Source of the DNA: Chloroflexota bacterium
GTDB taxonomy: Bacteria; Chloroflexota; Anaerolineae; Anaerolineales; UBA4823
Direction: 5' to 3'
DNA length: 56,079 bases
Assembly (NCBI GenBank): GCA_012516075.1
Contig: JAAYXE010000184.1
Coordinates: 1 to 56,079, forward strand
Position numbers and translations under genes: made by a program. The notes beneath the pieces are model-generated. The model did not search any database, was not told the origin of the DNA, and was given only the letters and a program-made list of their open reading frames with translations. Shown here piece after piece: positions 1 to 8,138 of this stretch. Position 1 is the first letter of the stretch. Each line of letters opens with the position of its first letter.

Positions 1-1
1 C

Positions 2-2500
2 AGCTATCAACTGGTGGAACGCAGGCTGGCGGAGATCACCCTGATTCAAAATCTCTCGCAAACTTTTGCCCAGCGGCTGGAAAAATCCAAGCTGCTGGAC
101 GAAGTCGTCATCCAGTTAGCCGGGCGTTTCGACTATTCACAGGTAGAGATCTATATCCAGGAGGAAGGCCGCCTGGTCCTGAAGGCCTTCTGGGGGTGGC
201 CTCCGGCCCTGGAACCGGCAGATATTGAAGCCGGGATCATTGGCAGGGCGCTGCGCGAACAGCATTCAATCCTGGAAATCAATGTCGCGCAGGATCAGGC
301 GCCGGAATTCCAGCCGCTCGAACCGGCCGCGGAACTGGCGGTGCCGATTTTCCAGGGAAAAACGGTCCTGGGTGTGATCCACATCGTTTCCAACCAGCCC
401 GGGCAGCTAGGCCAGCAGGACCAGGACCTGATCGAAGTACTGGCCGGACAGATATCGATCGCGTACGAGAATGCCACGCTGTACGAACACCTCCGCCAGC
501 ATGCCGAGGAACTGGAACAGGTGGTTGCGCAGCGTACTTCCGAACTGACCGAGCTCTACCGGTTGAGCGAAGGGATCGGCTACTGCTTCTCGCACGGAGA
601 TCTGGTGCGGTTGCTGCTCAATCACATGCGCTCTGCGGTTCACAGCGAGATCGCGGCAGCCTGCCTGATCACCAGTTCCTTCGAGGGAATCATCGTTGAG
701 ACCGGCCGGCCCCTGAATCCACAGGTTCTCGAGTGGATTAAAAAGACCTGTATCAAGGCTTTTAACCGGGATATCGACCGCAAAGCGATTGCGAAAAGGC
801 TGCCGGTTAACCTGCTGGAAGCCAGCCCGTACCTGCCCCAGGCAGCGCCTGTTAATGCCGTTGGCGCCTTTATTCAGGCTCCAATTATCATTGAGCGGGA
901 GGTCGTGGGAGTGCTGATTGTCGCCCAGGAAACGAGCGGCGATTTCGGCGACGATCAAAAGCGGCTGCTGACCACCTTTGCCAACCAGGCCGGAACCGCC
1001 GTCCAGCGCCTTGCATCCATTTTATGGACCCAGCAGCAGAACCTGGAAAGCCTGGTTGAGCACCTGCCCATGGGCATTTTACTCGTCGACCAGGACTTTA
1101 ATATTCTGGTCTCGAACCCCCATGGTAAAGAGATTTTAAACATCATCAACTCCGAAGGCACCAACGGCAGGCTGCTGAAGCTGGGGCCTTACGCTCTTGA
1201 AGAACTGATCGAGCAGCACCAGGATTCTGTACCGTTTGAGATCAGCCTGGACAGCGATCACCGGCACCTGTTCAGCGTCCAGATTCATCCGATGCTGCAC
1301 GGCATGCAGCGCTGGGTGATCCTCATGCGAGATATCACTCAGGAGCGGGAGAACCAGAAGCGCATTCAAAATCAGGAGCGGCTGGCCACGGTCGGCCAGC
1401 TCGCCGCCGGCATCGCTCACGATTTCAACAACATTATGGCGGCCATCACGGTGTACGCCGACCTGCTCTATCAGGATCCCGGCATCCGGCCGGCCGGCCA
1501 GGAAAAACTCAAGATCATCCAGCAGCAGGTGCAGCGCGCGGCCAGCCTGATCCGCCAGATCCTGGATTTCAGCCGCCGTTCGATCATGGAACAGAGCGCG
1601 CTGGATCTGCTGCCCTTAGTAAAAGAGATCGATAAAATGCTCAGGCGCGTGCTGCCGGAGACGATCCACCTGAGCCTGAACTACCAGCCGGGGTCCTACT
1701 GGGTAGAAGCAGACCCAACCCGGCTGCAGCAGGTTTTCATGAACCTGGCTGTAAATGCTCGCGATGCGATGCCAAACGGCGGTCTGCTGGAGTTCAACCT
1801 ATCCCGGTTCAGTCTGAAACCCGGAGACAGCAAGCCAGTGCCGAATATGGCCCCCGGGAACTGGATCCGCATCGACGTTTCAGACAACGGTACCGGGATC
1901 CCCGAAGAGGTCATGCCTCATATTTACGACCCCTTCTTTACCACGAAACCGGTCGGTCAGGGGACAGGTCTGGGACTGGCGCAGGTGTACGGTATTATCC
2001 AGCAGCACAACGGCCATATTGAGGTCACGTCCGAGGAGAATAAAGGGACCACCTTCTCGATCTTCCTGCCTATGCTGGAAATTTCGTCGGGTGGTATGTA
2101 TCAGAGGGCGGATGCCAAAGCCTTAAGAGGGAAAGGTGAAACGGTGCTGGTGGTCGAGGACGATGACGCCACACGCTCAGCCATCAGCGCCCTGCTGGAG
2201 ACCCAGAACTACCGGGTGATCGCAGCCAGGAACGGGATCGAAGCCATCGAAGCCTTTGACCAGCATACGGCCTCCATCGGTCTGGTCATCAGCGATGTGG
2301 TGATGCCCGAGATGGGCGGCATTGCCCTGTACAGAGCGCTGCAGGAGCGCAGCCCGGGAGTTAAAATGCTGTTCATCACCGGCCATCCCCTGGAGACAAA
2401 TGGCAAAGTCATGCTGGAAAAAGGATCGGTGAACTGGCTGCAAAAACCCTTTACGGTCTCCGATTTTAATCATGCCATCCACATGCTGATATCCGAATAA
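2..2500 (+). CDS. Hybrid sensor histidine kinase / response regulator (5' end outside window)
   Basis: The frame is open from the first bases of the window, so the true N-terminus lies upstream; the first possible start seen is GTG at 14, used here for residue numbering. Order of domains: GAF-like sensor (about 25-155), short coiled coil (160-182), second GAF (190-335), PAS-like domain (350-450), HisKA with phospho-acceptor H469 in GIAHDFNN, HATPase_c with the N box (NLAVNARDAM, about 577-586) and G1 box DNGTGIP (from 624), then a C-terminal receiver domain with the acidic cluster EDDD (715-718), phospho-acceptor D761 in ISDVVMP and a KPF Lys. No transmembrane segment is visible in this part, so it looks cytoplasmic. 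Known for the family: the receiver acts in a phosphorelay or autoregulates the kinase. Its signal and output partner cannot be told from here. Confidence 0.93.
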   Translation, partial: SYQLVERRLAEITLIQNLSQTFAQRLEKSKLLDEVVIQLAGRFDYSQVEIYIQEEGRLVLKAFWGWPPALEPADIEAGIIGRALREQHSILEINVAQDQAPEFQPLEPAAELAVPIFQGKTVLGVIHIVSNQPGQLGQQDQDLIEVLAGQISIAYENATLYEHLRQHAEELEQVVAQRTSELTELYRLSEGIGYCFSHGDLVRLLLNHMRSAVHSEIAAACLITSSFEGIIVETGRPLNPQVLEWIKKTCIKAFNRDIDRKAIAKRLPVNLLEASPYLPQAAPVNAVGAFIQAPIIIEREVVGVLIVAQETSGDFGDDQKRLLTTFANQAGTAVQRLASILWTQQQNLESLVEHLPMGILLVDQDFNILVSNPHGKEILNIINSEGTNGRLLKLGPYALEELIEQHQDSVPFEISLDSDHRHLFSVQIHPMLHGMQRWVILMRDITQERENQKRIQNQERLATVGQLAAGIAHDFNNIMAAITVYADLLYQDPGIRPAGQEKLKIIQQQVQRAASLIRQILDFSRRSIMEQSALDLLPLVKEIDKMLRRVLPETIHLSLNYQPGSYWVEADPTRLQQVFMNLAVNARDAMPNGGLLEFNLSRFSLKPGDSKPVPNMAPGNWIRIDVSDNGTGIPEEVMPHIYDPFFTTKPVGQGTGLGLAQVYGIIQQHNGHIEVTSEENKGTTFSIFLPMLEISSGGMYQRADAKALRGKGETVLVVEDDDATRSAISALLETQNYRVIAARNGIEAIEAFDQHTASIGLVISDVVMPEMGGIALYRALQERSPGVKMLFITGHPLETNGKVMLEKGSVNWLQKPFTVSDFNHAIHMLISE

Positions 2501-2537
2501 AAAACAGGACGCCCTGAGATCGGGGCGTCCTGTTTTT
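2501..2537. terminator. Bidirectional intrinsic terminator
   Basis: CAGGACGCCC (2505-2514) pairs perfectly with GGGCGTCCTG (2523-2532), with T5 on the plus side and A4 preceded by AATAA on the other. It serves the histidine kinase on plus and the convergent RIO kinase on minus. Confidence 0.92.
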
Positions 2538-2559
2538 ATGACCGGCGTTTCCAGCCCGG

Positions 2560-3633
2560 TTACCTCCTGCGCCGGTTAGCGAGCTGTGCCGGCTGAGTCT
2601 TCTCCTGACTGCGCCAGAAGGCAACATCCGCCTCGTCCTGGTCATCCAGCAGCGCAGGGTGGACCTCGGGGGTCAGGCGGAAGCCATATGCCGTCCACAG
2701 GTCATCTGCCAGCCTGCGGGCTGAGATCCGCAGCCCCTGGCGGTTGAAGTATTCACAGATGCGGGTCACATCGCGCAGAAAAATTGGGTATGCGCTGCGG
2801 TTCTGGCGGGGATCGACCGCCTGGGGAAAATCGATCAGGGTGATCTCACCCTCCCAGTAGAGGATATTGTAAGCCGACAGGTCGCCGTGAACGCGGTTGT
2901 TAGCCAGCATTAGCTCGATATTCTTCACCACGCGTTCAAAAAGTGGGCGGACTTCTTCTGGTTCCAGGTCAACAGCATTCAGACCGGGAGCGGCCATTTC
3001 ATCCCCACCGATATAGGACATCAGGATGGCGTTGTCACCACTTGCATAAGGCACAGGGACATCGGCCCCTGCCTGATGCAAAATGTGCATGGTCTGCACC
3101 TCGTGCTCAATCCAGGAGGTGTGCAGCAGTTGTTTGCCAAAGTCTGTGCGCTTCTTCATGGCGTGCAGTAAGCCATCGTTTCGAATCACATTGCCGTTCT
3201 CGTCCAGGTCTTCGCGACCTTCGCGGTAAATGTGATCCTTTTTCAAATTACGAAAGCGCCGGGGACGGTAGATTTTGGCTGCCAGGTATGGTACTTCCAG
3301 CGTCTCTGAAGCCAGGCACTGATATACCGAAGCCTCTTTGCCCCCCTTGATCTGACGCAGCACATCGGTAAACCACTGCTGGTCATAGAAACCGCTCAGG
3401 GATTCCGTGATCCACACTCGTTCGTGACGGGAGGCGTTGTAGGTGAAGGGGTATTCGCTTAACAGGTCCTCGTAGTCTGCCGGCTCAACCACCCCGTCCG
3501 GGGCAAAATTAGATCTCTTGATTGACCCGGCTTTTCCCTTACGCGCACGGTCGCGGCCCACGTTTCTGATCCTGGGTATAGCGCTCAGGTCATCCAGCTC
3601 TCCAAAGTCGTCCATCCAGTTATGATGCGACAT
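2560..3633 (-). CDS. RIO-family serine/threonine protein kinase
   Basis: About 357 residues. The start is the ATG at 3633: it has AAGAGGA six bases upstream, whereas the longer frame beginning at 3660 has no ribosome binding site. RIO features: nucleotide loop GGKEASVYQ (97-105), likely ATP-binding Lys120 in AAKIYR, catalytic loop VHGDLSAYN (249-257) with D251 and N256, metal-binding IDFPQAVD with D268. These match the RIO1-like pattern of a short flexible P-loop plus HGDLSxYN. Known: RIO kinases/ATPases act in small-subunit ribosome maturation in archaea and eukaryotes; bacterial members are less studied but share the fold with aminoglycoside kinases. A basic tail (NRRRR) closes the protein. 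It is the only gene behind the leader-peptide attenuator at 3681-3937, which suggests that its synthesis responds to translation. The substrate is unknown. Confidence 0.9.
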   Translation of the reverse strand: MSHHNWMDDFGELDDLSAIPRIRNVGRDRARKGKAGSIKRSNFAPDGVVEPADYEDLLSEYPFTYNASRHERVWITESLSGFYDQQWFTDVLRQIKGGKEASVYQCLASETLEVPYLAAKIYRPRRFRNLKKDHIYREGREDLDENGNVIRNDGLLHAMKKRTDFGKQLLHTSWIEHEVQTMHILHQAGADVPVPYASGDNAILMSYIGGDEMAAPGLNAVDLEPEEVRPLFERVVKNIELMLANNRVHGDLSAYNILYWEGEITLIDFPQAVDPRQNRSAYPIFLRDVTRICEYFNRQGLRISARRLADDLWTAYGFRLTPEVHPALLDDQDEADVAFWRSQEKTQPAQLANRRRR

Positions 3634-3680
3634 ATTTCCTCTTGATCTTGCGAAAAGCATTCTTTCAAATTGTCTGGTTA

Positions 3681-3719
3681 AAAAGAAAACAGCCGCTTGA
3701 AATGACTCCTGCGGCTGTT
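3681..3719 (-). terminator. Second leader terminator (T2) upstream of the RIO kinase
   Basis: Read on minus: AACAGCCGC, 14-base loop, GCGGCTGTT, then TTCTTTTT. The stem is a perfect 9 bp. Its 5' side CAGCCGCAGG (3717 to 3708) is identical over 10 bases to the 5' arm of T1. It lies 48 bases before the kinase start, so the kinase can only be expressed by readthrough. Confidence 0.85.
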
Positions 3720-3743
3720 ATTGAAAGTCGTCGATAAACGATT

Positions 3744-3781
3744 AAAAAAACAACCCCAGGGCCAGCGTGCGCCTGCGGCTG
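3744..3781 (-). terminator. First leader terminator (T1) upstream of the RIO kinase
   Basis: Read on minus: CAGCCGCAGG (3781 to 3772), 11-base loop, CCTGGGGTTG (3760 to 3751), then T7. Nine of ten pairs form, one of them a G-T wobble. The arm and loop contain AGGCGCAC, complementary to the GTGCGCCT element near the end of the leader ORF. Confidence 0.8.
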
Positions 3782-3813
3782 TCGACCGTCACTTCTGTTC
3801 GGGTCGTATCGAG

Positions 3814-3873
3814 TTAACCTCGCGCAGAAGGCGCACAGCGATCATCAAAGTTCACATACAATCCGGTTTTCAC
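3814..3873 (-). CDS. 19-residue leader peptide upstream of the RIO kinase
   Basis: GTG start with AAAGGAGG (3891 to 3884) ten bases upstream, the same spacing as in the leader at 29121. The peptide begins MKTGLYVNFDD and ends RCAPSARG. Its C-terminal codons TGT GCG CCT contain the regulatory GTGCGCC element. It lies 36-41 bases downstream of the -10 box and is followed by two terminators. No run of one amino acid codon is present, so simple amino-acid starvation control is not obvious. Stalling by an inhibitor or nascent peptide, or general ribosome availability, fits better. Too short for homology, so the call rests on position, RBS and shared architecture. Confidence 0.6.
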   Translation of the reverse strand: MKTGLYVNFDDRCAPSARG

Positions 3874-3908
3874 AATCGGTGCGCCTCCTTTCTGATCAAG
3901 ATGGGGTG

Positions 3909-3937
3909 AGTTTATCACCCGGGAACCGTCACGTCAA
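3909..3937 (-). promoter_or_regulatory. Sigma70-type promoter for the RIO kinase leader
   Basis: Minus strand TTGACG (3937 to 3932), 17-base spacer, TAAACT (3914 to 3909). The -10 sequence and spacing are the same as at the promoter 29050-29078. Confidence 0.8.
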
Positions 3938-3959
3938 GGTTGTATCGTATGATTGGATG

Positions 3960-3990
3960 GGGGAGCAGGCGGAATGACCGCCTGCTCCCC
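3960..3990. terminator. Strong hairpin downstream of the sortase gene
   Basis: GGGGAGCAGGCGG and CCGCCTGCTCCCC form a perfect 13 bp stem with loop AATGA. There is no U tract on either strand. It probably ends or stabilises the minus-strand surface-protein transcript and separates it from the RIO leader promoter. Confidence 0.6.
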
Positions 3991-4025
3991 TCATGCCTCA
4001 AACGAAGGAGTGTATCTCTACATGC

Positions 4026-5210
4026 TCAGGGGGAGGCTGACGCCCCGGCTCGGACGCTGCTCAGCCTGCGCACATCCACCAGGTCGGCTATCACCACCCG
4101 GCGGCTCAGGTAGGTCTCGGTCTTCGAGTCCCAATCCGAACAGGTCACCAGGGTTAACTGGGGGGTCACGCTGGGACCGGTAACCTCCACATCTTCCTCC
4201 TTCACCACCAGGCCTTCACGCACCTGGTAGAGGTACACATTTTTCTCCGTGTACAGATAGATGCGGTCACCGGGCTGCAGCCTGTCCAGATCATGAAAAG
4301 GACCAGGCCCCAGGTTTAAAACGTTGACATGCGCGGCGAGCACCGTGTTTCCGCCTTCGCCGGGAGCTGAAGTGGAACCTAACCACGCCACCTTATCGCG
4401 AATGCCGCGAATATCCCACACCCCATCCACCAGCGGGCGGTGCTCCACAGGGGAAGTTACACCCAGCGCGGGGATGGAGATGGTCTGAATGGCGCTGTCG
4501 TCCAGGACAACAGCTTCCCGGCGATCAGAAAAAGGGGGCATCAAATCGGCTGCAGCCGCCCCCTTTCGTTCCACCTGCAAATCCTGCCCGAAATCCCCTG
4601 CGGCCGGAATCACGGCCGGGCGCTCCCCCGCTGCATCAGGCCGGCTGTGAAAACTCACCACCTGGCCGGCTGATGCTGCCCGGGTATGGGAATAGCCGGC
4701 GACCAGAGCGCTGATCTGCTGTGAAGATTGAGACAGGATCAATGCGGAGACCACCAGCAGCAGGCTGAAAATGCGGATGCGCGGCGATGAAAGTACGCTG
4801 CGAATGGCAAGTCCCAGCGCCAGCCCGATCAGGATCCCGATCGCGAGCAGCCCGGGGCCGCCCATACCGCCGGATGGCGGGGTCGGGCGCTCACCGGTCT
4901 CTGGCAGGAGCTGCGGCCGGGCAGTGGGTGTGTTCGTAGGCCGGTCACGCCCGGGAGAGCGCGGCGTCTCCGTTGGGGATTCGCCCGGTGGAACCGGAAC
5001 CGTGGGTGTTGGCGTCGGCTCGTCCAGTGGCGGCGGAGTTGGCGGAGTTTCCGTTGCGGGCGGGATGACCGGTGTCTCCGTGACCACCGTTGGCGTCATG
5101 GTGACCGCAAAGCGGGGCGCGGGGTCCGCTGATGCGGCTGCTCGTCCAATTCCGAGCGTCAGCAGCAGGACGAAAACAAGAAAAATACCTGTATAGCGCA
5201 GTTTATACAT
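4026..5210 (-). CDS. Class E-like sortase with its own N-terminal LPETG-TM segment
   Basis: 394 residues. N-terminal signal peptide (about 1-27), a long Thr/Pro-rich stretch (36-100), then LPETG (102-106), a hydrophobic segment (119-137), Arg/Ser linker, second hydrophobic segment (147-160), and the sortase domain from about 240 to the end. Catalytic residues are visible: H294 in LAAHVN, C357 in LVTCSDW and R370/R371. The sortase part has the layout of class D/E transpeptidases. The LPXTG plus membrane helix is the substrate signal of sortases, here carried inside the enzyme polypeptide, so the protein looks like a surface Thr/Pro domain fused in front of a sortase. It lies 11 bases downstream of the C25 protease gene on the same strand, so the two are probably co-transcribed. 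Confidence 0.88.
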   Translation of the reverse strand: MYKLRYTGIFLVFVLLLTLGIGRAAASADPAPRFAVTMTPTVVTETPVIPPATETPPTPPPLDEPTPTPTVPVPPGESPTETPRSPGRDRPTNTPTARPQLLPETGERPTPPSGGMGGPGLLAIGILIGLALGLAIRSVLSSPRIRIFSLLLVVSALILSQSSQQISALVAGYSHTRAASAGQVVSFHSRPDAAGERPAVIPAAGDFGQDLQVERKGAAAADLMPPFSDRREAVVLDDSAIQTISIPALGVTSPVEHRPLVDGVWDIRGIRDKVAWLGSTSAPGEGGNTVLAAHVNVLNLGPGPFHDLDRLQPGDRIYLYTEKNVYLYQVREGLVVKEEDVEVTGPSVTPQLTLVTCSDWDSKTETYLSRRVVIADLVDVRRLSSVRAGASASP

Positions 5211-5221
5211 TGAGTTCCCTC

Positions 5222-8095
5222 CTATCGGTTCGTCAGCGGCAGGTAAGTGGGGGTCGTAATGGATTCGATCTGCACGTGCATGGCAGGATCCCCGAATAGA
5301 ACATAGGTGTCAATCAGGTCGAGATAATTTTGAGAGCTGGCCAGAAGATTGATTTTGCCGATCAGCGCCGCTTCCCCCAGCGTGGCGCCGCCATCTCTCC
5401 AAACAGACTGCGTGAAGCCCTGCGCCAGAGCCCGGTGCCCGGTGGAAATACCCAGACCGCTGGAGCCCCAGACAGCTGCAGCTCCCCCGGACGGGTGGCG
5501 CAGGAATGCCTCGTCCAGAGTTGAAAGGCTGGGTGAGTGGAATGAGCCGGTGAAGCAGGTCATGTCGAGCAGCACGGGCAGCCGGCTGCCGTTCTCCAGC
5601 GAAGCGATATCTTCGATATGGATGAACCGCTCCGCAGCCCACTGGTGCATGGAGGCATGCCCGCTGTACATAACCAGCGCAGCGCCGTTGTTCCAGGCGG
5701 ACTCAATCCGTGTGAACATGTCTTCACCCGTTGCGCCCTGATCAGGATCGAAATACAGACGGCGAAGGGTATGCGGCAGCGCGCCTGTATCCTGCGCGAC
5801 CAGGTCGGATTGGGCGTGGTAATTTCCGCCGCCGTCCGGGTTATCGGCGATAAACACTGCCTTTTCCCGCCAGAAACCGCCCTCCGGGGAGGTTTCATAG
5901 GCGACGATCTTGGCGATCACAGCCTGGGCTTCCGCCAGACTGTTGACCGGCAGGCGGCCGATCATCAATTCGGGGAGGTTATCCGTCCCGGCCAGGGTTG
6001 CATAGCGATTATCCGCGGCAGTTTCTCCGGCCCAGGGATCGACATCCGCCAGATATGGAGGGATCCAGGTGGGTGGAGAAGTGCTCTGGTACTGCCTGGG
6101 ATCGGCGGTGCCATCACCGACCAGCAGGACATACTGCGGCCGCGGCCGCCAGGTGCGGTACGCATTCAGCAGATAGCTGTACAGCGCCTGGGGATCGGGC
6201 CGCCCGTCCCCGAAGTTGTCGTATACCCCCTGAACATCCTGCACCACAACGCTCAACCCCTGAGAGGTGCGCAGGTCGATGAGCGGCTGCAGGGCGGGCA
6301 GAAATGCGCTGTGCGTGAGGATGATGTAGTCCGCCCCTGCAGGCTGTTCGAGGGGCGAGATCAGGCGCAGGTTCTCCGGCAGGCTGATTTCGTTCTCGGG
6401 TATGAAAAAGAATTCTCCGCCCGCTGCATCTACCTGCACCTGGTTTCCGTTGACCTGCATGCCCGTCACTCTCACCGGCTGCAGTGGATCGCTGATGTCG
6501 TACAACCGCCAATCCTGAGCCGAATCAAGCGTGAATGTATACGTATAGCTGCCGTTTTCTGCTAGCCAGGAAAAGGCTGTGCCGTGCGTACTCGCATCGT
6601 CCAGTTTGTAGCGGATTGTGAAGGCGTCCAGCCAGGAGCCATCCACGGCCGCTGCCGGTTCGGCCGGTGCGGAGAGTGTGAGCACATTCTGGCCTTCCTT
6701 CAATACCTCTTTGGAAATATCCAGAACATTTTGATAGGTCTGCTGGCCGTCCCACTCGACCACACCCAGCACCGTCCCGTTCAGGGAGACCTGCAGCCGG
6801 TGATCCGGATTAACGGCCGGCACGTCGGTGAAACCGATCAGGTGCAGCGTCAACTGCGCAGCCAGATCCACTAGACCAGTCTGGTCCGGATGGACTGCAG
6901 TAAGCTCGAACGGAAAGGAGCGTTCGCGCACCTGGTCGCTCCACTGCAGGCGCTCCCAGACCCAGCGGTCTCCGTCCCGGCCGGCCGGGATCAGGCCGCA
7001 GTAGCAGTCGGGCGTGTAGATCCTGTTTTCTTCCAGTGTCACATCTCGCCAGGCGGACGCTAGCGGCTTACCCGCAGAGCTCTCTTTTCTTTCTGTCACC
7101 CATAAACTTCCCTGCCCGTCAGCATGCAGGAAGTACACGTCGACGCTGGTCCAGCGGCTGAAGCGGGGATCGGCAAAAAACACCAGGCGCTCACCGCGTT
7201 CAAACACGCTGTCATCATCCCCCTCCCATTCGTAAGCGACCGGGGCTCCCGAGCGAGTGAGCTGCAGGTTTTTCGTATCCACCGTGTCCACCGGAAAACC
7301 GGCCGCCGCCAGGGAATCATAGTCCAGGGCGATCAGGCCGCGGCGCTGCACTTCCACAGCCACCACCGGCGTCTGGCCCGTCTGGGCAGCGGCCATCTCC
7401 GTATCCAGACCCGCCGCAGCAGGAGCAGGTAAAACATCCTCGGGGTTGATCACCATCGACTGCAGCATCGTCTGCAGCTCGTCCAGCCCACCAGCCTGCA
7501 GGCCGGCCATCCCCTGAACGGTGGGCGGAAAGGTCAGCCTGACGCGGAGGGAGGTCGTCAGGCGCAGGTCGTCTCCTTCCGGCCGCGCCGGGTAGAAGAT
7601 CAGTCGCGCCAGCGCGACATCTCGCAGGGTTCCCAGCCGTTCCAGAACGACCGGGCCAGCCTGAAAGGAGGCGGTGCTCTCTGCAGGTGCAAAGGCGCCG
7701 CCCAGCACTGTCCCGTCAGGTGCGCGCTGTACTCCGGCGGGCTGCGGCGCCAGATCGAGAGCCCCGGGAAGGTCGACCACCCTTTCCTCGGTGTACTCGA
7801 TACTGAGCTGCGGTTCGACTCCCTGCGGCAGGGCCAGCAGCACTGCGCTCCAGGGAATCTGGGGGGCCCCGGGGGTATCGAGGGTCTCAAACCCTGGTAT
7901 TTGAACCTGCGCCCTGCCGCCGTCCATCCCGAGAACCTCCACATCGGGCGTCTGCCATTCCAACACCAGCCCGCCATCCCAACGCGTCACCGCCGGCTGC
8001 GGGCCGGGAGGGAACGGGTCTTCCGCCCGCCCGCTCCCGGTAGGAACCGGCAGCGCCAGCACAAGGAAGGCGGCGAGTACACCTCTATACCACAT
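5222..8095 (-). CDS. Secreted gingipain-type (family C25) cysteine peptidase
   Basis: About 957 residues from the ATG at 8095, which gives a good signal peptide (MWYRGVLAAFLVLALPVP). The frame stays open to 8200 but that extension lacks signal-peptide character and overlaps the upstream gene. The N-terminal ~350 residues look like a propeptide and beta domains, as in gingipains. The catalytic domain starts near ADYIILTHSAF. The His of YSGHAS is H813 and the Cys of DMTCFTG is C847, the expected C25 dyad order. The C-terminus is Ig-like and ends TYLPLTNR. Known members cleave extracellular proteins after Arg or Lys or activate surface proteins; the specificity here is unknown. It sits between a sortase and another exported protein. 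Confidence 0.88.
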   Translation of the reverse strand: MWYRGVLAAFLVLALPVPTGSGRAEDPFPPGPQPAVTRWDGGLVLEWQTPDVEVLGMDGGRAQVQIPGFETLDTPGAPQIPWSAVLLALPQGVEPQLSIEYTEERVVDLPGALDLAPQPAGVQRAPDGTVLGGAFAPAESTASFQAGPVVLERLGTLRDVALARLIFYPARPEGDDLRLTTSLRVRLTFPPTVQGMAGLQAGGLDELQTMLQSMVINPEDVLPAPAAAGLDTEMAAAQTGQTPVVAVEVQRRGLIALDYDSLAAAGFPVDTVDTKNLQLTRSGAPVAYEWEGDDDSVFERGERLVFFADPRFSRWTSVDVYFLHADGQGSLWVTERKESSAGKPLASAWRDVTLEENRIYTPDCYCGLIPAGRDGDRWVWERLQWSDQVRERSFPFELTAVHPDQTGLVDLAAQLTLHLIGFTDVPAVNPDHRLQVSLNGTVLGVVEWDGQQTYQNVLDISKEVLKEGQNVLTLSAPAEPAAAVDGSWLDAFTIRYKLDDASTHGTAFSWLAENGSYTYTFTLDSAQDWRLYDISDPLQPVRVTGMQVNGNQVQVDAAGGEFFFIPENEISLPENLRLISPLEQPAGADYIILTHSAFLPALQPLIDLRTSQGLSVVVQDVQGVYDNFGDGRPDPQALYSYLLNAYRTWRPRPQYVLLVGDGTADPRQYQSTSPPTWIPPYLADVDPWAGETAADNRYATLAGTDNLPELMIGRLPVNSLAEAQAVIAKIVAYETSPEGGFWREKAVFIADNPDGGGNYHAQSDLVAQDTGALPHTLRRLYFDPDQGATGEDMFTRIESAWNNGAALVMYSGHASMHQWAAERFIHIEDIASLENGSRLPVLLDMTCFTGSFHSPSLSTLDEAFLRHPSGGAAAVWGSSGLGISTGHRALAQGFTQSVWRDGGATLGEAALIGKINLLASSQNYLDLIDTYVLFGDPAMHVQIESITTPTYLPLTNR

Positions 8096-8138
8096 TGCCC
8101 ATGGATGATGATGCTGTGACGCCCGATGCACTGCACAC

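Larger units (their letters stand above)
3744..3885 (-). promoter_or_regulatory. Leader-peptide attenuator controlling the RIO kinase
   Basis: Three mutually exclusive elements are visible on minus. Element 1, GGCGCACC (3885 to 3878), directly follows the Shine-Dalgarno. Element 2, GTGCGCCT (3836 to 3829), lies in the last codons of the leader ORF. Element 3, AGGCGCAC (3774 to 3767), is in the 5' arm and loop of T1. Element 2 can pair with element 1 (7 bp) or with element 3 (8 bp plus a bulged 3 bp extension). Pairing 2:3 would disable T1. The same logic is found at 29112-29272. The mechanism is inferred from base pairing only. Confidence 0.65.

Noticed and set aside
3721..3909. A 62-codon plus-strand frame opposite the RIO leader
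   Set aside because: It is the complement of the terminators and leader ORF, with no RBS and no start context.
5618..6565. A 315-codon plus-strand frame inside the C25 protease gene
   Set aside because: No recognisable domain, shadow of the minus gene in a GC-rich codon pattern; the protease on minus has clear catalytic motifs.
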